Assembly: GCF_004138135.1 (NCBI RefSeq)
Contig: NZ_RYFD01000001.1
Location: 1 to 64,000 of the forward strand
Direction of reading: 5' to 3'
Length of the DNA stretch: 64,000 bases
From: Candidatus Oscillochloris fontis
GTDB taxonomy: Bacteria > Chloroflexota > Chloroflexia > Chloroflexales > Chloroflexaceae
Below, piece after piece: positions 40,620 through 50,121 of the stretch. The notes under the pieces are model-generated. The model ran no database searches. It saw nothing but the letters and a program-made list of their open reading frames with translations, and was not told the DNA's origin. The stretch's first letter is position 1; each line of letters begins with the position of its first letter. The translations under genes were made by a program, and so were the position numbers.

Positions 40620-42641
40620 ATGGCTACCTTCGCAGATCTTGAACTCGGAATGAACCGCCGCCCTGATGGTCGTTACAGTGTCGATCTGCGCTTTAATCAG
40701 CCCGATAGCGATACCGATATTCGCCTGATGCGCGATGAGGCCCAGCCAATTGAACTCGATCCGGCCCAGTTATTGGCGCTGAGTACTGATCCCATTGGCT
40801 ATGGGCGTTATGTATCGCAGCAATTCTTTGCCGATGAGGCGCTGCGGCGGGCGTTCGAGCAGGCCCGTACCGCTGCGGCTAGTCTCGATGCGCCGCTCCG
40901 GGTGCGCTTGGCGATTAGTTCGAATGTGGCGGAGTTGCATGGGATACGCTGGGAGACGTTGCGCGATCCAGCGGATGATACGCCGCTGCTGACGAGTGAG
41001 CAACTGCTCTTCTCGCGCTACCTGACGAGTAGTGACTGGCGCCCGGTGAAACTGCGTCCGCGTGGTGATCTGCGGGCGCTGATTGCGATTGCCAACCCGC
41101 AGGGTCTCGAACGCTTCCGCATGGGCGCGGTGGATGTGGCCGCTGAGCAGTCACGCGCTTTGAGTGGTATGAGTGGGGTGCCTTCCACTGTTCTGGCAAC
41201 ACCGGGGAGCGCCAATCTCGACAACATCCTCAATCAGTTACGCAATGGGATGGACATCCTCTACCTCGTCTGTCATGGCTCACTGGTTAATGGTGAGCCA
41301 TTACTTTGGCTAGAGGATGACAAAAACCAGATCGTGCGCGTCTCTGGGGCGGAGTTGGTGACGCGGCTGCGCGAACTGCGGCAGCGCCCGCGCCTGATCG
41401 TGCTGGCCTCGTGCCAGAGTGCGGGTACCGGCGCGGGCCAGGAGGCGTTGCTCGCGATTGGGCCGCGTCTGGCCGAAGCGGGCATCCCGGCGGTGCTGGC
41501 CATGCAGGGCCAGATCAGTATGGAGACCAACGCGGCCTTCATGCCGGCCTTCTTCCGCGAACTGATGCGTGATGGCCAGATTGACCGGGCGATGGCCGTG
41601 GCGCGTAGTGAGGTGAGCCATCGCCAAGACTCGTGGATGCCGGTGTTGATCATGCGCCTGAAGAGCGGGCGGATCTGGTATGTGCCGGGCTTTGCCGACG
41701 ACAAAGCTAACTTCCAGAAGTGGCCCGCGCTGGTACGCGGGATCAAGTCGGGGCGCTGTACGCCCATTCTGGGGCCAGGGCTGATCGAGACGATCCTCGG
41801 TTCTTCGCGGGAGATCGCGCAGCGCTGGGCCGATGAGTACACCTTCCCGCTCGCCCCCCACGAACGCGAAGATCTGCCCCAGGTGGCACAGTATATCGCG
41901 GTGAATCAGGATGATCAGTTCCTGCGCGATGAGCTTGCCGATTCGATCCGGCGCGAGTTGCTGCGCCAGAATAGTACCTTGATCGGGCCAGGAAAAGAGA
42001 AGGCTCCGCTCAACGAATTGATCACCATTGTCGGTAAGGCACTGCGCAGTAGTGATGAGGCCGAACCGCATCGGGTTCTGGCCAACCTCAAGTTGCCGCT
42101 CTACATCACCACCAATTCTGATACCTTGTTGGAGGATGCACTGCGCGATGTGGGGGGCGAGCCACGTACCGTCCTCTGTCCGTGGAATGAGTATATCGAG
42201 CAGTCGCAAGCAGTGTATGACGAAGAGCCAGACCCTGAACATCCGCTGGTCTACCACCTCTTCGGTATTCTCGATGAACCCGACTCGCTGGTGCTGACCG
42301 AGGACGACTACTTCAACTACCTGATCGGGGTCACCAGCAACCGTGAACTCATCCCCGATGCGGTGCGCCGCGCCCTCACCGACACCGCCATGCTCTTCCT
42401 GGGCTTCCGCGTAGATGACTGGATCTTCCGCGTGCTCTTCCGCAGTTTTATGCGCGATCAGGGCGGCGGACGGCGGCGCAAGTATACCCACGTTGCCGCC
42501 CAAATTGATCCCGAAGAGGGGCGCACGATAGAACCCGAACGCGCCCGCAGTTACCTGGAGAGCTACTTCCAAGGCGAAGACATCAGCATCTATTGGGGAT
42601 CGTCCGAGGATTTTATTCGCGATCTGGCCTCGCGCCTATGA
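40620..42641 (+). CDS. CHAT protease - SIR2-like fusion protein
   Basis: 673 residues. Residues about 140-350 form a CHAT (caspase-like) domain with the dyad His219 in YLVCHGS and Cys265 in VLASCQSAG. From about 368 to the end lies a SIR2-like domain: TPILGPGLIE, the NAD-pocket signature YITTNSDTLLED (Asn499, Asp501), His546 in VYHLFGIL, and LFLGFRVDDW. A 140-residue N-terminal domain of unknown type precedes. No helix or signal is seen, so it is cytosolic. Start ATG at 40620 follows GAGG; two ATGs just upstream lack one. TATACT at 40574 may be the -10. It is 21 bp ahead of a STAND ATPase. NAD-depleting SIR2 and CHAT proteases are known effectors in anti-phage systems. Confidence 0.85.
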   Translation: MATFADLELGMNRRPDGRYSVDLRFNQPDSDTDIRLMRDEAQPIELDPAQLLALSTDPIGYGRYVSQQFFADEALRRAFEQARTAAASLDAPLRVRLAISSNVAELHGIRWETLRDPADDTPLLTSEQLLFSRYLTSSDWRPVKLRPRGDLRALIAIANPQGLERFRMGAVDVAAEQSRALSGMSGVPSTVLATPGSANLDNILNQLRNGMDILYLVCHGSLVNGEPLLWLEDDKNQIVRVSGAELVTRLRELRQRPRLIVLASCQSAGTGAGQEALLAIGPRLAEAGIPAVLAMQGQISMETNAAFMPAFFRELMRDGQIDRAMAVARSEVSHRQDSWMPVLIMRLKSGRIWYVPGFADDKANFQKWPALVRGIKSGRCTPILGPGLIETILGSSREIAQRWADEYTFPLAPHEREDLPQVAQYIAVNQDDQFLRDELADSIRRELLRQNSTLIGPGKEKAPLNELITIVGKALRSSDEAEPHRVLANLKLPLYITTNSDTLLEDALRDVGGEPRTVLCPWNEYIEQSQAVYDEEPDPEHPLVYHLFGILDEPDSLVLTEDDYFNYLIGVTSNRELIPDAVRRALTDTAMLFLGFRVDDWIFRVLFRSFMRDQGGGRRRKYTHVAAQIDPEEGRTIEPERARSYLESYFQGEDISIYWGSSEDFIRDLASRL

Positions 42642-42662
42642 TCACGGTAGCAGGATCTTCTT

Positions 42663-45600
42663 ATGCGCCAGAACCCCTATATTGGGCCACGTTCATTTGC
42701 CACTGGCGAACGCCTGTATGGGCGTGACCGTGAGTTGCGTCGTTTGCGTAACCTGCTGATTGCTGAGCGCATTGTGTTGCTCTATTCCCCGTCAGGTGCG
42801 GGGAAGACCTCGTTGGTGCAAGCGGCGCTTGTGCCCAGCCTGCGCGAAGAGGAGTTCCAGGTGCTCCCGCCCATCCGGGTGGGGGCCGAGCCGCCCGCTG
42901 CGCTCGCGCAGGCCAATCGCTATGTGCTCAGTACGATGCTCTCTATCGAGGGCCAACGCCCCGCCGAGGAGCAGATTCCTCTGGCTGAGTTGGCCAATCT
43001 GAGTCTCGACACCTACTTGGAGCGTATCAGCGATCCGGCGCAGGATGGCATCATCCTCATTTTCGACCAGTTTGAAGAAGCGCTGGCGGTGGTACCCAAC
43101 GACCGGCCCGCCAAGCTAGAATTTTTCCACCAACTAGGCATTGCGTTGCGCAACCAGCAACGCTGGGCACTCTTCTCGATGCGCGAGGACTACATCGCCC
43201 AACTCGATCCCTTCCTGCGTGAGATCCCCACGCGCCTCACCCAGCGCATGCGCCTTGATCTGCTCGATGCCGAATCAGCACTGGCGGCCATCCAGCAACC
43301 CGCCCAAACCCAGGGCGTCACCTTCCTCAAGGATGCGGCCCAAAAGCTGATTGACGACCTGCGTATGGTGCGTATCCAGCGCAGCGATGGCAGCACTGCC
43401 GAAGAGATGGGCCTGTATGTCGAACCCGTGCAGCTTCAGGTGGTCTGCTACCGGCTCTGGAGCAACTTGCCCGCCGACGACTGCGAGATCTGTACGCAGG
43501 ATGTGGCCAAGATCGGCGATGTGACGAGCGCCCTGCGTGCCTACTACGCCGAACGGATCGCGGGGGCGGCCACGAATGCTCAGGTGAGTGAGCGCCAGGT
43601 ACGCGATTGGTGCGAAACCAAGCTGATCACGAGCCAGGGGTTACGTGGCCAGGTGTTGCGCGAGCCAGAGCAGAGTGGCGGGTTGCCCAATCGGGCGATT
43701 GCGGCATTGGTGGATAGCCACCTCGTGCGGGGCGAACAGATCCGGGGTGCGATCTGGTATGAACTGGCCCACGACCGCCTGGTCGCGCCGGTGCAGGCCG
43801 ATAATGCCGAGTGGCGCAACGCCAACCTGAATCAACTTCAGCGCCAGGCCGAACTGTGGGAGCGCGAGGGGCGCCAGGATGGCCTGCTCTTCCGCGATCA
43901 GGCACTGGATGCAGCCGAAGCCTGGGCCGCTGAACATGCAGACGCGCTGAACCCAGTGGAGCAGGATTTTCTTGATCGCTGCCGGGCAGTACAGGCGATC
44001 ATCCGCCGTGAACGACGCAATAACAAGTTGATCCGTGGGTTAGCCATCGTGGCCACGCTGGTTAGTATTGTCGCGGGGGTGCTTGCCTTCCTCGCGGTGA
44101 GTGCCGAACAGAAGGCGCACGTGCGCCAACTTGCCAGCGCTGCCCTCGCTGATGGCATGATCACCCCGCAACGTAGCCTGCTCCTCGCCCTCGCATCACA
44201 GCAGGTGGGGAATAGCACCATGGTTGATGGTGAAGAGGCACTCCAACAACTCCTCACCATCTCTGGCGGCCATCCCGAAGCCCTTGCCATCAGCCCGAAC
44301 ATCGCAACGCTGAATGCCGATGGCTCATTATTGGCGATCTACCATGAAGGTGATGCGGGGCAAAACCAGATCGTGCTACAAGCTATTGGCTCAACAGCCA
44401 GCTCAGTTCGCCAAACCATCACTATCACCACTGAGATCACCGATCTGGCCTTGAACCACGATGGTAGCCTGATTGCAGCGATCAGCAAGGATGGACAACT
44501 TCTGCTCTGGGGTGATGATGGTCACGTCCATCCGATCCAACTGCCGACCAATATCGGGAGTGTGAGTGCGCTGACATTCAGCCAGAATGGGGCTACGTTT
44601 GTACTAGGGAATGATAGTGGCCACATCTTTCTCTGGCCAGTAAGCAATCTCAATAGCCCACCGAAAGAATTGATCGGTGCAGATCAGTATGTCACCGCAC
44701 TGGCAGTTAGCCCCAAAGGAGAACAGGTTGCGGTGGGCTATCTGAGCGGGGACGTTGAAATCATGAGTTTCCATGCTGGAAGCGCGCTGGTGCGTAAGTT
44801 CCTGCATCGTCATAGTGAAGGTATCAGCGTGGTTGACTATAGCCCCGATGGACAGCATGTGGCGAGTGGCAGTACTGATAGCTATGTTATCGTGAGTAGT
44901 GTTGAAAGCCGATCTGGAACCTTCACCTTCCGTGATCATACCAGCCCGATCTTCGGGTTGCATTTTAGCCCTGATGGCCACCAGATCATTAGTAGTAGCC
45001 GTGATGGGACGGCCCAGATCTGGTCACCCTTCAATACCAAGCAGCAACCCCGCATTCTGCGAGGTCATGAGGGCTGGGTACTCGATGCGCGCTTTGTTCC
45101 CGAAACCAATCAGGTGATCACGGTTGGTCGCGATGGGAGTTTGCGGCGCTGGAATGTGAACCATCCCCAAGCGACCACGATCATCTATCAACATACACGT
45201 GAAGTCGCTTCGGTGGCCTACAGCCCCGATGGCCGCTGGTTCGCGACGGGCAGTATTGATAAGAGTGTTGGTCTGTGGGCGGTCACTGGGGAGCAGATTG
45301 AACTCCAGCACCTCTTTGAGCGGACGGGGTCAGTCTGGTTGGTCGCCTTTAGTCCTGATAGCCGCTTATTGGCGAGTGCGAGTGAGGATGGCAACGTGCG
45401 AGTCTGGGATGTGGCGAATCCCACTCAACCCTTGCAGATGATCAATGCGCATCAAAATCGGGTGGCGACGGCGGTGGGTTTCAGCCCCGATGGGCGCTAC
45501 ATGGCTTCGGTTGGCTATGATGGCGGGTTCCATCTATGGGAGATCAGCCACCTCTTGAGTACGGGTGAGATGACCGAAGTGCCAACCGCCTTTACGCCGA

Positions 45601-46184
45601 GTCCCAAACCGTTACAGACGCTCGCTTTTAGTGAAGATGGGCGCTATGTGGCGATTGCGGGTGACAGTAGCGAGATTCAGATCTGGGACATGCAGAATCT
45701 CCAGGCTGCTCCCCAGCGGCTCCAAGTAGGTGACATCTACGCCCTGGCCTTCCGCCCTGGCTACCCCGGCCAACTGGCTGCGGCGGGCTTCGAGGCCAAG
45801 ATCTACCTCTGGGATCTGAACGGGCCAGACCGCACCCCACGTGTCTATGTCGGCCACACCGACTGGATCATCGGGTTAGCGTTTAGCCCCGACGGCCAGA
45901 CGATGGCCAGTGCCTCCAATGATAATACGGTACGGGTATGGAAGCCCGATCTCCCCGGTGGCGATTCGTTGGTGCTGCGCGGGCACAGCGCCGATGCCAA
46001 GACGGTCTCCTTTAGTCGTGATGGGCAATGGTTGGCGTCGGGTGCGCTTGATGCAACGGCAATCATCTGGCCACTTGATCGCCGGGTACTCATCGAGCGT
46101 GCGTGCCGTACTGCTGGGCGCAACCTCAGCCCCGCAGAGGTGGATCAGGCCGGTGGGGCGATTGGGGCGGAGCTTTGTCCGTAG
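42663..46184 (+). CDS. nSTAND ATPase - membrane helix - WD40 sensor protein
   Basis: 1173 residues. The N-terminus YIGPRSFATGERLYGRDREL is typical of novel STAND NTPase 1. Walker A SPSGAGKTS at 42-50 and Walker B ILIFDQFEEAL at 131-141 are intact. A helical arm follows to about 450, then one membrane helix (about 457-478, LAIVATLVSIVAGVLAFLAV). From about 530 to 1148 come roughly a dozen WD40 repeats (FSPDGRxLASxSxDxxVxxW), enough for two propellers. It ends with RACRTAGRNLSPAE, a tail common in WD40 STAND proteins. Expected to be an NTP-driven switch whose WD40 part senses a ligand and whose partner is the CHAT-SIR2 protein upstream. AGGA before the ATG. Confidence 0.88.
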   Translation: MRQNPYIGPRSFATGERLYGRDRELRRLRNLLIAERIVLLYSPSGAGKTSLVQAALVPSLREEEFQVLPPIRVGAEPPAALAQANRYVLSTMLSIEGQRPAEEQIPLAELANLSLDTYLERISDPAQDGIILIFDQFEEALAVVPNDRPAKLEFFHQLGIALRNQQRWALFSMREDYIAQLDPFLREIPTRLTQRMRLDLLDAESALAAIQQPAQTQGVTFLKDAAQKLIDDLRMVRIQRSDGSTAEEMGLYVEPVQLQVVCYRLWSNLPADDCEICTQDVAKIGDVTSALRAYYAERIAGAATNAQVSERQVRDWCETKLITSQGLRGQVLREPEQSGGLPNRAIAALVDSHLVRGEQIRGAIWYELAHDRLVAPVQADNAEWRNANLNQLQRQAELWEREGRQDGLLFRDQALDAAEAWAAEHADALNPVEQDFLDRCRAVQAIIRRERRNNKLIRGLAIVATLVSIVAGVLAFLAVSAEQKAHVRQLASAALADGMITPQRSLLLALASQQVGNSTMVDGEEALQQLLTISGGHPEALAISPNIATLNADGSLLAIYHEGDAGQNQIVLQAIGSTASSVRQTITITTEITDLALNHDGSLIAAISKDGQLLLWGDDGHVHPIQLPTNIGSVSALTFSQNGATFVLGNDSGHIFLWPVSNLNSPPKELIGADQYVTALAVSPKGEQVAVGYLSGDVEIMSFHAGSALVRKFLHRHSEGISVVDYSPDGQHVASGSTDSYVIVSSVESRSGTFTFRDHTSPIFGLHFSPDGHQIISSSRDGTAQIWSPFNTKQQPRILRGHEGWVLDARFVPETNQVITVGRDGSLRRWNVNHPQATTIIYQHTREVASVAYSPDGRWFATGSIDKSVGLWAVTGEQIELQHLFERTGSVWLVAFSPDSRLLASASEDGNVRVWDVANPTQPLQMINAHQNRVATAVGFSPDGRYMASVGYDGGFHLWEISHLLSTGEMTEVPTAFTPSPKPLQTLAFSEDGRYVAIAGDSSEIQIWDMQNLQAAPQRLQVGDIYALAFRPGYPGQLAAAGFEAKIYLWDLNGPDRTPRVYVGHTDWIIGLAFSPDGQTMASASNDNTVRVWKPDLPGGDSLVLRGHSADAKTVSFSRDGQWLASGALDATAIIWPLDRRVLIERACRTAGRNLSPAEVDQAGGAIGAELCP

Positions 46185-46233
46185 GGCGGGATGTCGGTGC
46201 AGCCCCGCCATTGCAATAGCGCAATAAGGAGCT

Positions 46234-47118
46234 ATGATAGAGCCTATGGACATACCTTCACTCCAACACATCAATCTGCCCTCTGGGCGGCTGGTGTACC
46301 GCACATACGGATCAGGCCCGCCGTTGTTGCTGCTCCATGGCTGGGGTGGCTCATCGCGCCACTGGCTCGGTGCCTTTGCCGTACTCGCCAACAACCACAC
46401 CCTCTACGCCCCCGACCTGCCGGGGTTTGGCGAGTCGCCGCCCAGGTTGAGCAGTGGCGGGTTGCGTGGGTTGGCCACCACGGTTCTCGAATTCATTGAT
46501 GCACTCGGCTTAGAAACGCTCAAACTCGCGGGCCATTCACTAGGCGGCGCGATTGCGCTGCTCGTGGCTGCTAGTCGTCCTCAGCGCGTGAGCCAACTCG
46601 CCCTAATCAGCTTTGGGCTACCCCGCACCTCCCACGAAGGTATCTATCATAGCGGGCTCAGTGTGCAACTCAGCCTCACCGTGGCGCTCTGGGCACCCTG
46701 GCTTTTAGCATGGCGCCCCTGGCAGAGCATCTCGCGGCCCTGGCGTGAAATGGCCTGGACGACCCCGCCGCTTCCGGCATTATTGGCCAAGCCGATGATT
46801 CACCATCTGCCCGAACCGGAAATGCTCTCGCTCGGAATTTCGGATCTGGTGGCGATGGATGCGCTCACGGCCCTCGAAGGTGCCGCCAGCCAGGGCGATC
46901 CTGCTGTCGGGCTTTCGTTGCCGAGGGCGACCATGCCGACCCTGATTCTGAGTGGCCGCCAAGATCCGATCTTCCCCCCGGCCAGTGCTACCGCGCTGGC
47001 TGCGGCACTACCGGGTGCCGCACTCGCCCTGATTGATGCGTGCGGCCATGTGCCGATGGCCGAGCAGCCGGGGGTGTGTTACCAGCACCTACGGGCGTTT
47101 TTTAGTACGGGGGGGTAG
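46234..47118 (+). CDS. Alpha/beta hydrolase
   Basis: 294 residues with LLLHGWGGSSRHW oxyanion region, nucleophile AGHSLGG (Ser102), acid SGRQDPIFPP and histidine DACGHVPMAEQP. It could be an esterase, haloperoxidase or C-C hydrolase; substrate unknown. Two ATGs (46234, 46246) are possible; AGGAG lies very close to the first. Separated from the STAND gene by about 50 bp and possibly co-transcribed, but not obviously part of that system. C-terminus Phe-rich, ending near the repeat-free 0.2-kb gap. Confidence 0.88.
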   Translation: MIEPMDIPSLQHINLPSGRLVYRTYGSGPPLLLLHGWGGSSRHWLGAFAVLANNHTLYAPDLPGFGESPPRLSSGGLRGLATTVLEFIDALGLETLKLAGHSLGGAIALLVAASRPQRVSQLALISFGLPRTSHEGIYHSGLSVQLSLTVALWAPWLLAWRPWQSISRPWREMAWTTPPLPALLAKPMIHHLPEPEMLSLGISDLVAMDALTALEGAASQGDPAVGLSLPRATMPTLILSGRQDPIFPPASATALAAALPGAALALIDACGHVPMAEQPGVCYQHLRAFFSTGG

Positions 47119-47340
47119 GTAAGAATAGGTTCAACGCGAATTGGCATTAACCCACTCATCCCAGATCTCGCCCGATCAACAACTCACCCAACTGGGCGTG
47201 GTGCGGACTCTTCATGGCCACAAACGATAGCATACGCCCTTTCTTGTGCTTCAGATGGCGTTCCGTGCGCTAGGGATGCGCCCTGTTGCCATCACGTGGC
47301 CGTAGCCGACATCAGGGAGATGCAACCGCCCAATGCGAAA
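47119..47340. other. Intergenic gap with eroded coding traces
   Basis: On the minus strand short open stretches such as KHKKGRMLSFVAMKSPHH, ending in LLIGRDLG, and GYGHVMATGRIPS are broken by stops. They may be remnants of a decayed gene at the edge of the AT-rich restriction-modification island. No intact gene or promoter is recognised. Confidence 0.3.
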
Positions 47341-48462
47341 CTACTCATCCTTGGGTTCTGCAAGACGCAACTCTAATGGCTCTATCCTATGTGTAACTAC
47401 TAGTGATGGTTTAAAAGAGATACCATCAGATGATACTCCAGCGGGAAGAGTGTTTAGTGTTTGTAAAATTGATGCAGCAAATTCACCAATATCCTCTAAT
47501 ATTACTAATAAACCAAATCCCGTAGTTTCACTTGCATTATAAACCCTATAAATATCATAACGTTCTAATTTAATTGCAGCTCGACGTAATTCTGATAAAG
47601 ATACATGGATGGGATTGTCAAAAATTCCCGATGTAGTTTTTGCATCAACAAGTATGCGTTCTTTGCCATCAATACTATACCAAAAATCGAATGGACTAAT
47701 TGCATCTACATATGAAGTCCAATGATATCCATGTATTGCACCAGATTCCAATCTCGAATGAAAATAATCTGAGACTAACTGTTCGCCCAATAAGCCTATA
47801 CGACCTGCACTTTCTCTTGCTCGTTGCAATGAATCCAGGCTTACAGGTGCTCTGGAAGGAATAGTGAGTAGTGATTCTGTGGCTCGTTCACTCCCTAAAG
47901 CAACACTCTCCAACTCATTACTAAGTATGAAACCTCTTATAGAGTGATTTGAAGGAAGTGAGATACCTTGTACTACTTCTCCAAGATATGCAGAAGACAC
48001 CTCTACCATGGTATTCGTACCAAGTATTATTGAAAGTGCGTGATGAATCTGTACATCATCATCAACTCCTTGAGCTATTAGTACTATTCGTAATGTTTCT
48101 GGTTCGGGTCCGATATTGAATTCCATCACAGCAATATCACCGGGTAATAAAATATTAAAACGATCTGGATTATTGTCTGGGTTATTTATGAGTTCTCCGT
48201 TCAAACGCCAATTCTTTTCTTGTAGCAAAATTTTTCGCTGGATATTTAATTCCCCAGCCAGACCAGGACCATAAAGATATAGGTCAATAGGATAACGTGT
48301 TTTTTGAGGAACTGTACGTAAGGCAGGAAAAAATAAATCTATAAAAACATCTTTATTCATATTTATCGCTTTTTGCTTTCCAGCTGGTGCTGTCCGAAAC
48401 TGAAAAGCAAAGAGTGTCAAATCGGAGGCGGTGAGTCTCTTAAGAGCCATTCTGCCAGTCAT
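47341..48462 (-). CDS. DUF3883-type restriction endonuclease (predicted)
   Basis: 373 residues. The C-terminal 160 residues match the DUF3883 nuclease-like domain: RIGLLGEQLVSDYF (Glu227), ISPFDFWYSIDGKERILVDAK (Asp259, Asp273-x-Lys275) followed by the IHVSLSELRRAA helix, i.e. a PD-(D/E)xK layout. The N-terminal ~200 residues are unassigned, perhaps DNA recognition. It overlaps the m5C methylase gene by 4 bp and is as AT-rich, so the two form a restriction-modification pair acquired together. Cleavage site unknown. Confidence 0.75.
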   Translation of the reverse strand: MTGRMALKRLTASDLTLFAFQFRTAPAGKQKAINMNKDVFIDLFFPALRTVPQKTRYPIDLYLYGPGLAGELNIQRKILLQEKNWRLNGELINNPDNNPDRFNILLPGDIAVMEFNIGPEPETLRIVLIAQGVDDDVQIHHALSIILGTNTMVEVSSAYLGEVVQGISLPSNHSIRGFILSNELESVALGSERATESLLTIPSRAPVSLDSLQRARESAGRIGLLGEQLVSDYFHSRLESGAIHGYHWTSYVDAISPFDFWYSIDGKERILVDAKTTSGIFDNPIHVSLSELRRAAIKLERYDIYRVYNASETTGFGLLVILEDIGEFAASILQTLNTLPAGVSSDGISFKPSLVVTHRIEPLELRLAEPKDE

Positions 48463-50018
48463 AGCAATCTCCCCTGGATATTCTTTAGAATTACTTGAGC
48501 AATCGCATGAGATAAAATGGGAGGGACAGCATTTCCTATCTGACGAAATGCAGGGTTCATAGTGCCAAAGAACTGAAAACCATCCGGAAATGATTGTAAC
48601 CGTGCAGCTTCTCGTACGGAAATAGTTCTTGCCTGATTACTGTCATAGTGGATGTGTGAATAACCATCTTTACCGAGGTGGGCCATAAGAGTTCTTGCTG
48701 GCTTGTTGGCTTCCATCTTGCGCCATTTATTTGGAAACTTGCTTGTATCATAAGGAGGAACTAGTTCCTTCCATAATTCTTTATACCGAGATGATTCACT
48801 TTCCAATAATATACCTGCGGAAGCAAGTTCAGCAAGTCGCTCGTGGAACATATTAACGGCATGTGCATATGCTTGAGGGTATTGATCACCTGGATTCATT
48901 CTTCGGAAAAGAGCATAATCACGAGGAAGCGACCGAATAACATGGTCGTAAATTCCTGTCCTACTTTCAAATTTTGGCCAATTACGCATTGCCCATGCAT
49001 ACTCTGATACTTCAACATCATCACGATACGGCGTAAGTTTATCGAAACGTCGTGCTCCTCGCCGTAACGTACCCTCTAAATGTAGGGTAATCGGTGGCAG
49101 ATCGCCGATAGCTTCTTGTACCGTGATTGCTGGCTTCAGATCGGGTGTTGCAATAGGAGGTGGTTGAAAAAAGACTGTATTATCTGGGTTAAGCATATTA
49201 AGATTAACCGCTTTTAACGCTACTTGACGAGAACCCGCATAGCCTCGTGGTAAATCAATCCAATGGGTTGGTTCTGGGAATTCGATACTAACCTCTAGTT
49301 CTCGCGCATATGCCAAAAGAAACATACGTTCTCTCATTTGAGGCACACCATAAAAAGCAGCGTTGAGTAGTGTATATGCACATCTATAACCTAAATCAGA
49401 GAGAACCTCGCATATTTCTTGAGGAATGTTATGACCCCCATAATTAATTACATCAGGTACATTTTCGATAAGAATTGCAATTGGATTCAAGTGTCGTACA
49501 TACGTTAAGTAGCGGAGATATAAATTACCTCGATCATCTAACTTAAATGCATCAGGATGTGCAGCTACTTCGCGTAACTTAGCACGACCTACTCGCGCAA
49601 AAGCTTGACAAGGTGGTCCACCTATAAGTACATCCACACTTTCACAAGCAGAAGAGTTTGGATATAGTTCTTTCAAGAGATCTTCGGGTTCAGTCTTTGT
49701 GATATCCCGATCCTGTGCGTGTATAGTTTCAGGCTTTCCATCAGGAGAACGATGAAAATTGAGGGCATGAGAATAGGCAGCCGTACTATCAAACTCAACA
49801 GCACCTATTATTTCAAATCCAGCAGCATCAAAACCTAGAGATAACCCACCACACCCGGAAAATAGATCGAGAACACGAATTGCTCCACCCTGGTGGATAC
49901 GCTTGATCTTCAGTAGGCGCTGTTGGTGGCGCTGCGTCTTTTCATCAATTTCGATATGAAACAGCGAGGGCTGATGTACACTAATCAGTCTCGTTTCACA
50001 AAGTGGGGTAGTAGTCAT
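48459..50018 (-). CDS. DNA (cytosine-5) methyltransferase
   Basis: 519 residues. Motif I VLDLFSGCGGLSLGF (from 49), motif IV GGPPCQAFA with catalytic Cys137, motif VI ENVPD (185-189), motif VIII QMRERMFLLA, motif IX/X ending RQIGNAVPPILSHAIAQ. The target-recognition region between VIII and IX is long (about 200 residues). N-terminal 45 residues are basic and extra to the fold. AT-rich codon use contrasts with the chromosome. It protects against the DUF3883-type nuclease just downstream. No Vsr endonuclease is present. Confidence 0.93.
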   Translation of the reverse strand: MTTTPLCETRLISVHQPSLFHIEIDEKTQRHQQRLLKIKRIHQGGAIRVLDLFSGCGGLSLGFDAAGFEIIGAVEFDSTAAYSHALNFHRSPDGKPETIHAQDRDITKTEPEDLLKELYPNSSACESVDVLIGGPPCQAFARVGRAKLREVAAHPDAFKLDDRGNLYLRYLTYVRHLNPIAILIENVPDVINYGGHNIPQEICEVLSDLGYRCAYTLLNAAFYGVPQMRERMFLLAYARELEVSIEFPEPTHWIDLPRGYAGSRQVALKAVNLNMLNPDNTVFFQPPPIATPDLKPAITVQEAIGDLPPITLHLEGTLRRGARRFDKLTPYRDDVEVSEYAWAMRNWPKFESRTGIYDHVIRSLPRDYALFRRMNPGDQYPQAYAHAVNMFHERLAELASAGILLESESSRYKELWKELVPPYDTSKFPNKWRKMEANKPARTLMAHLGKDGYSHIHYDSNQARTISVREAARLQSFPDGFQFFGTMNPAFRQIGNAVPPILSHAIAQVILKNIQGRLL

Positions 50019-50121
50019 AGTTTCATCTAGCTTCCAGAGAAACAGTCGTTGGAACGTCCAGGTCTCGTATCCATGAAGTACCGAAGTAATGTGCTTATAT
50101 TATCTATTCTAACATACCGTT

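Noticed and set aside
41310-42572. 420-codon open frame antisense to the CHAT-SIR2 gene
   Set aside because: Shadow of the real coding strand; no motif, no ribosome site.
47119-47340. Transposase or other pseudogene
   Set aside because: Short interrupted coding traces exist but none is long or distinctive enough to name a family.
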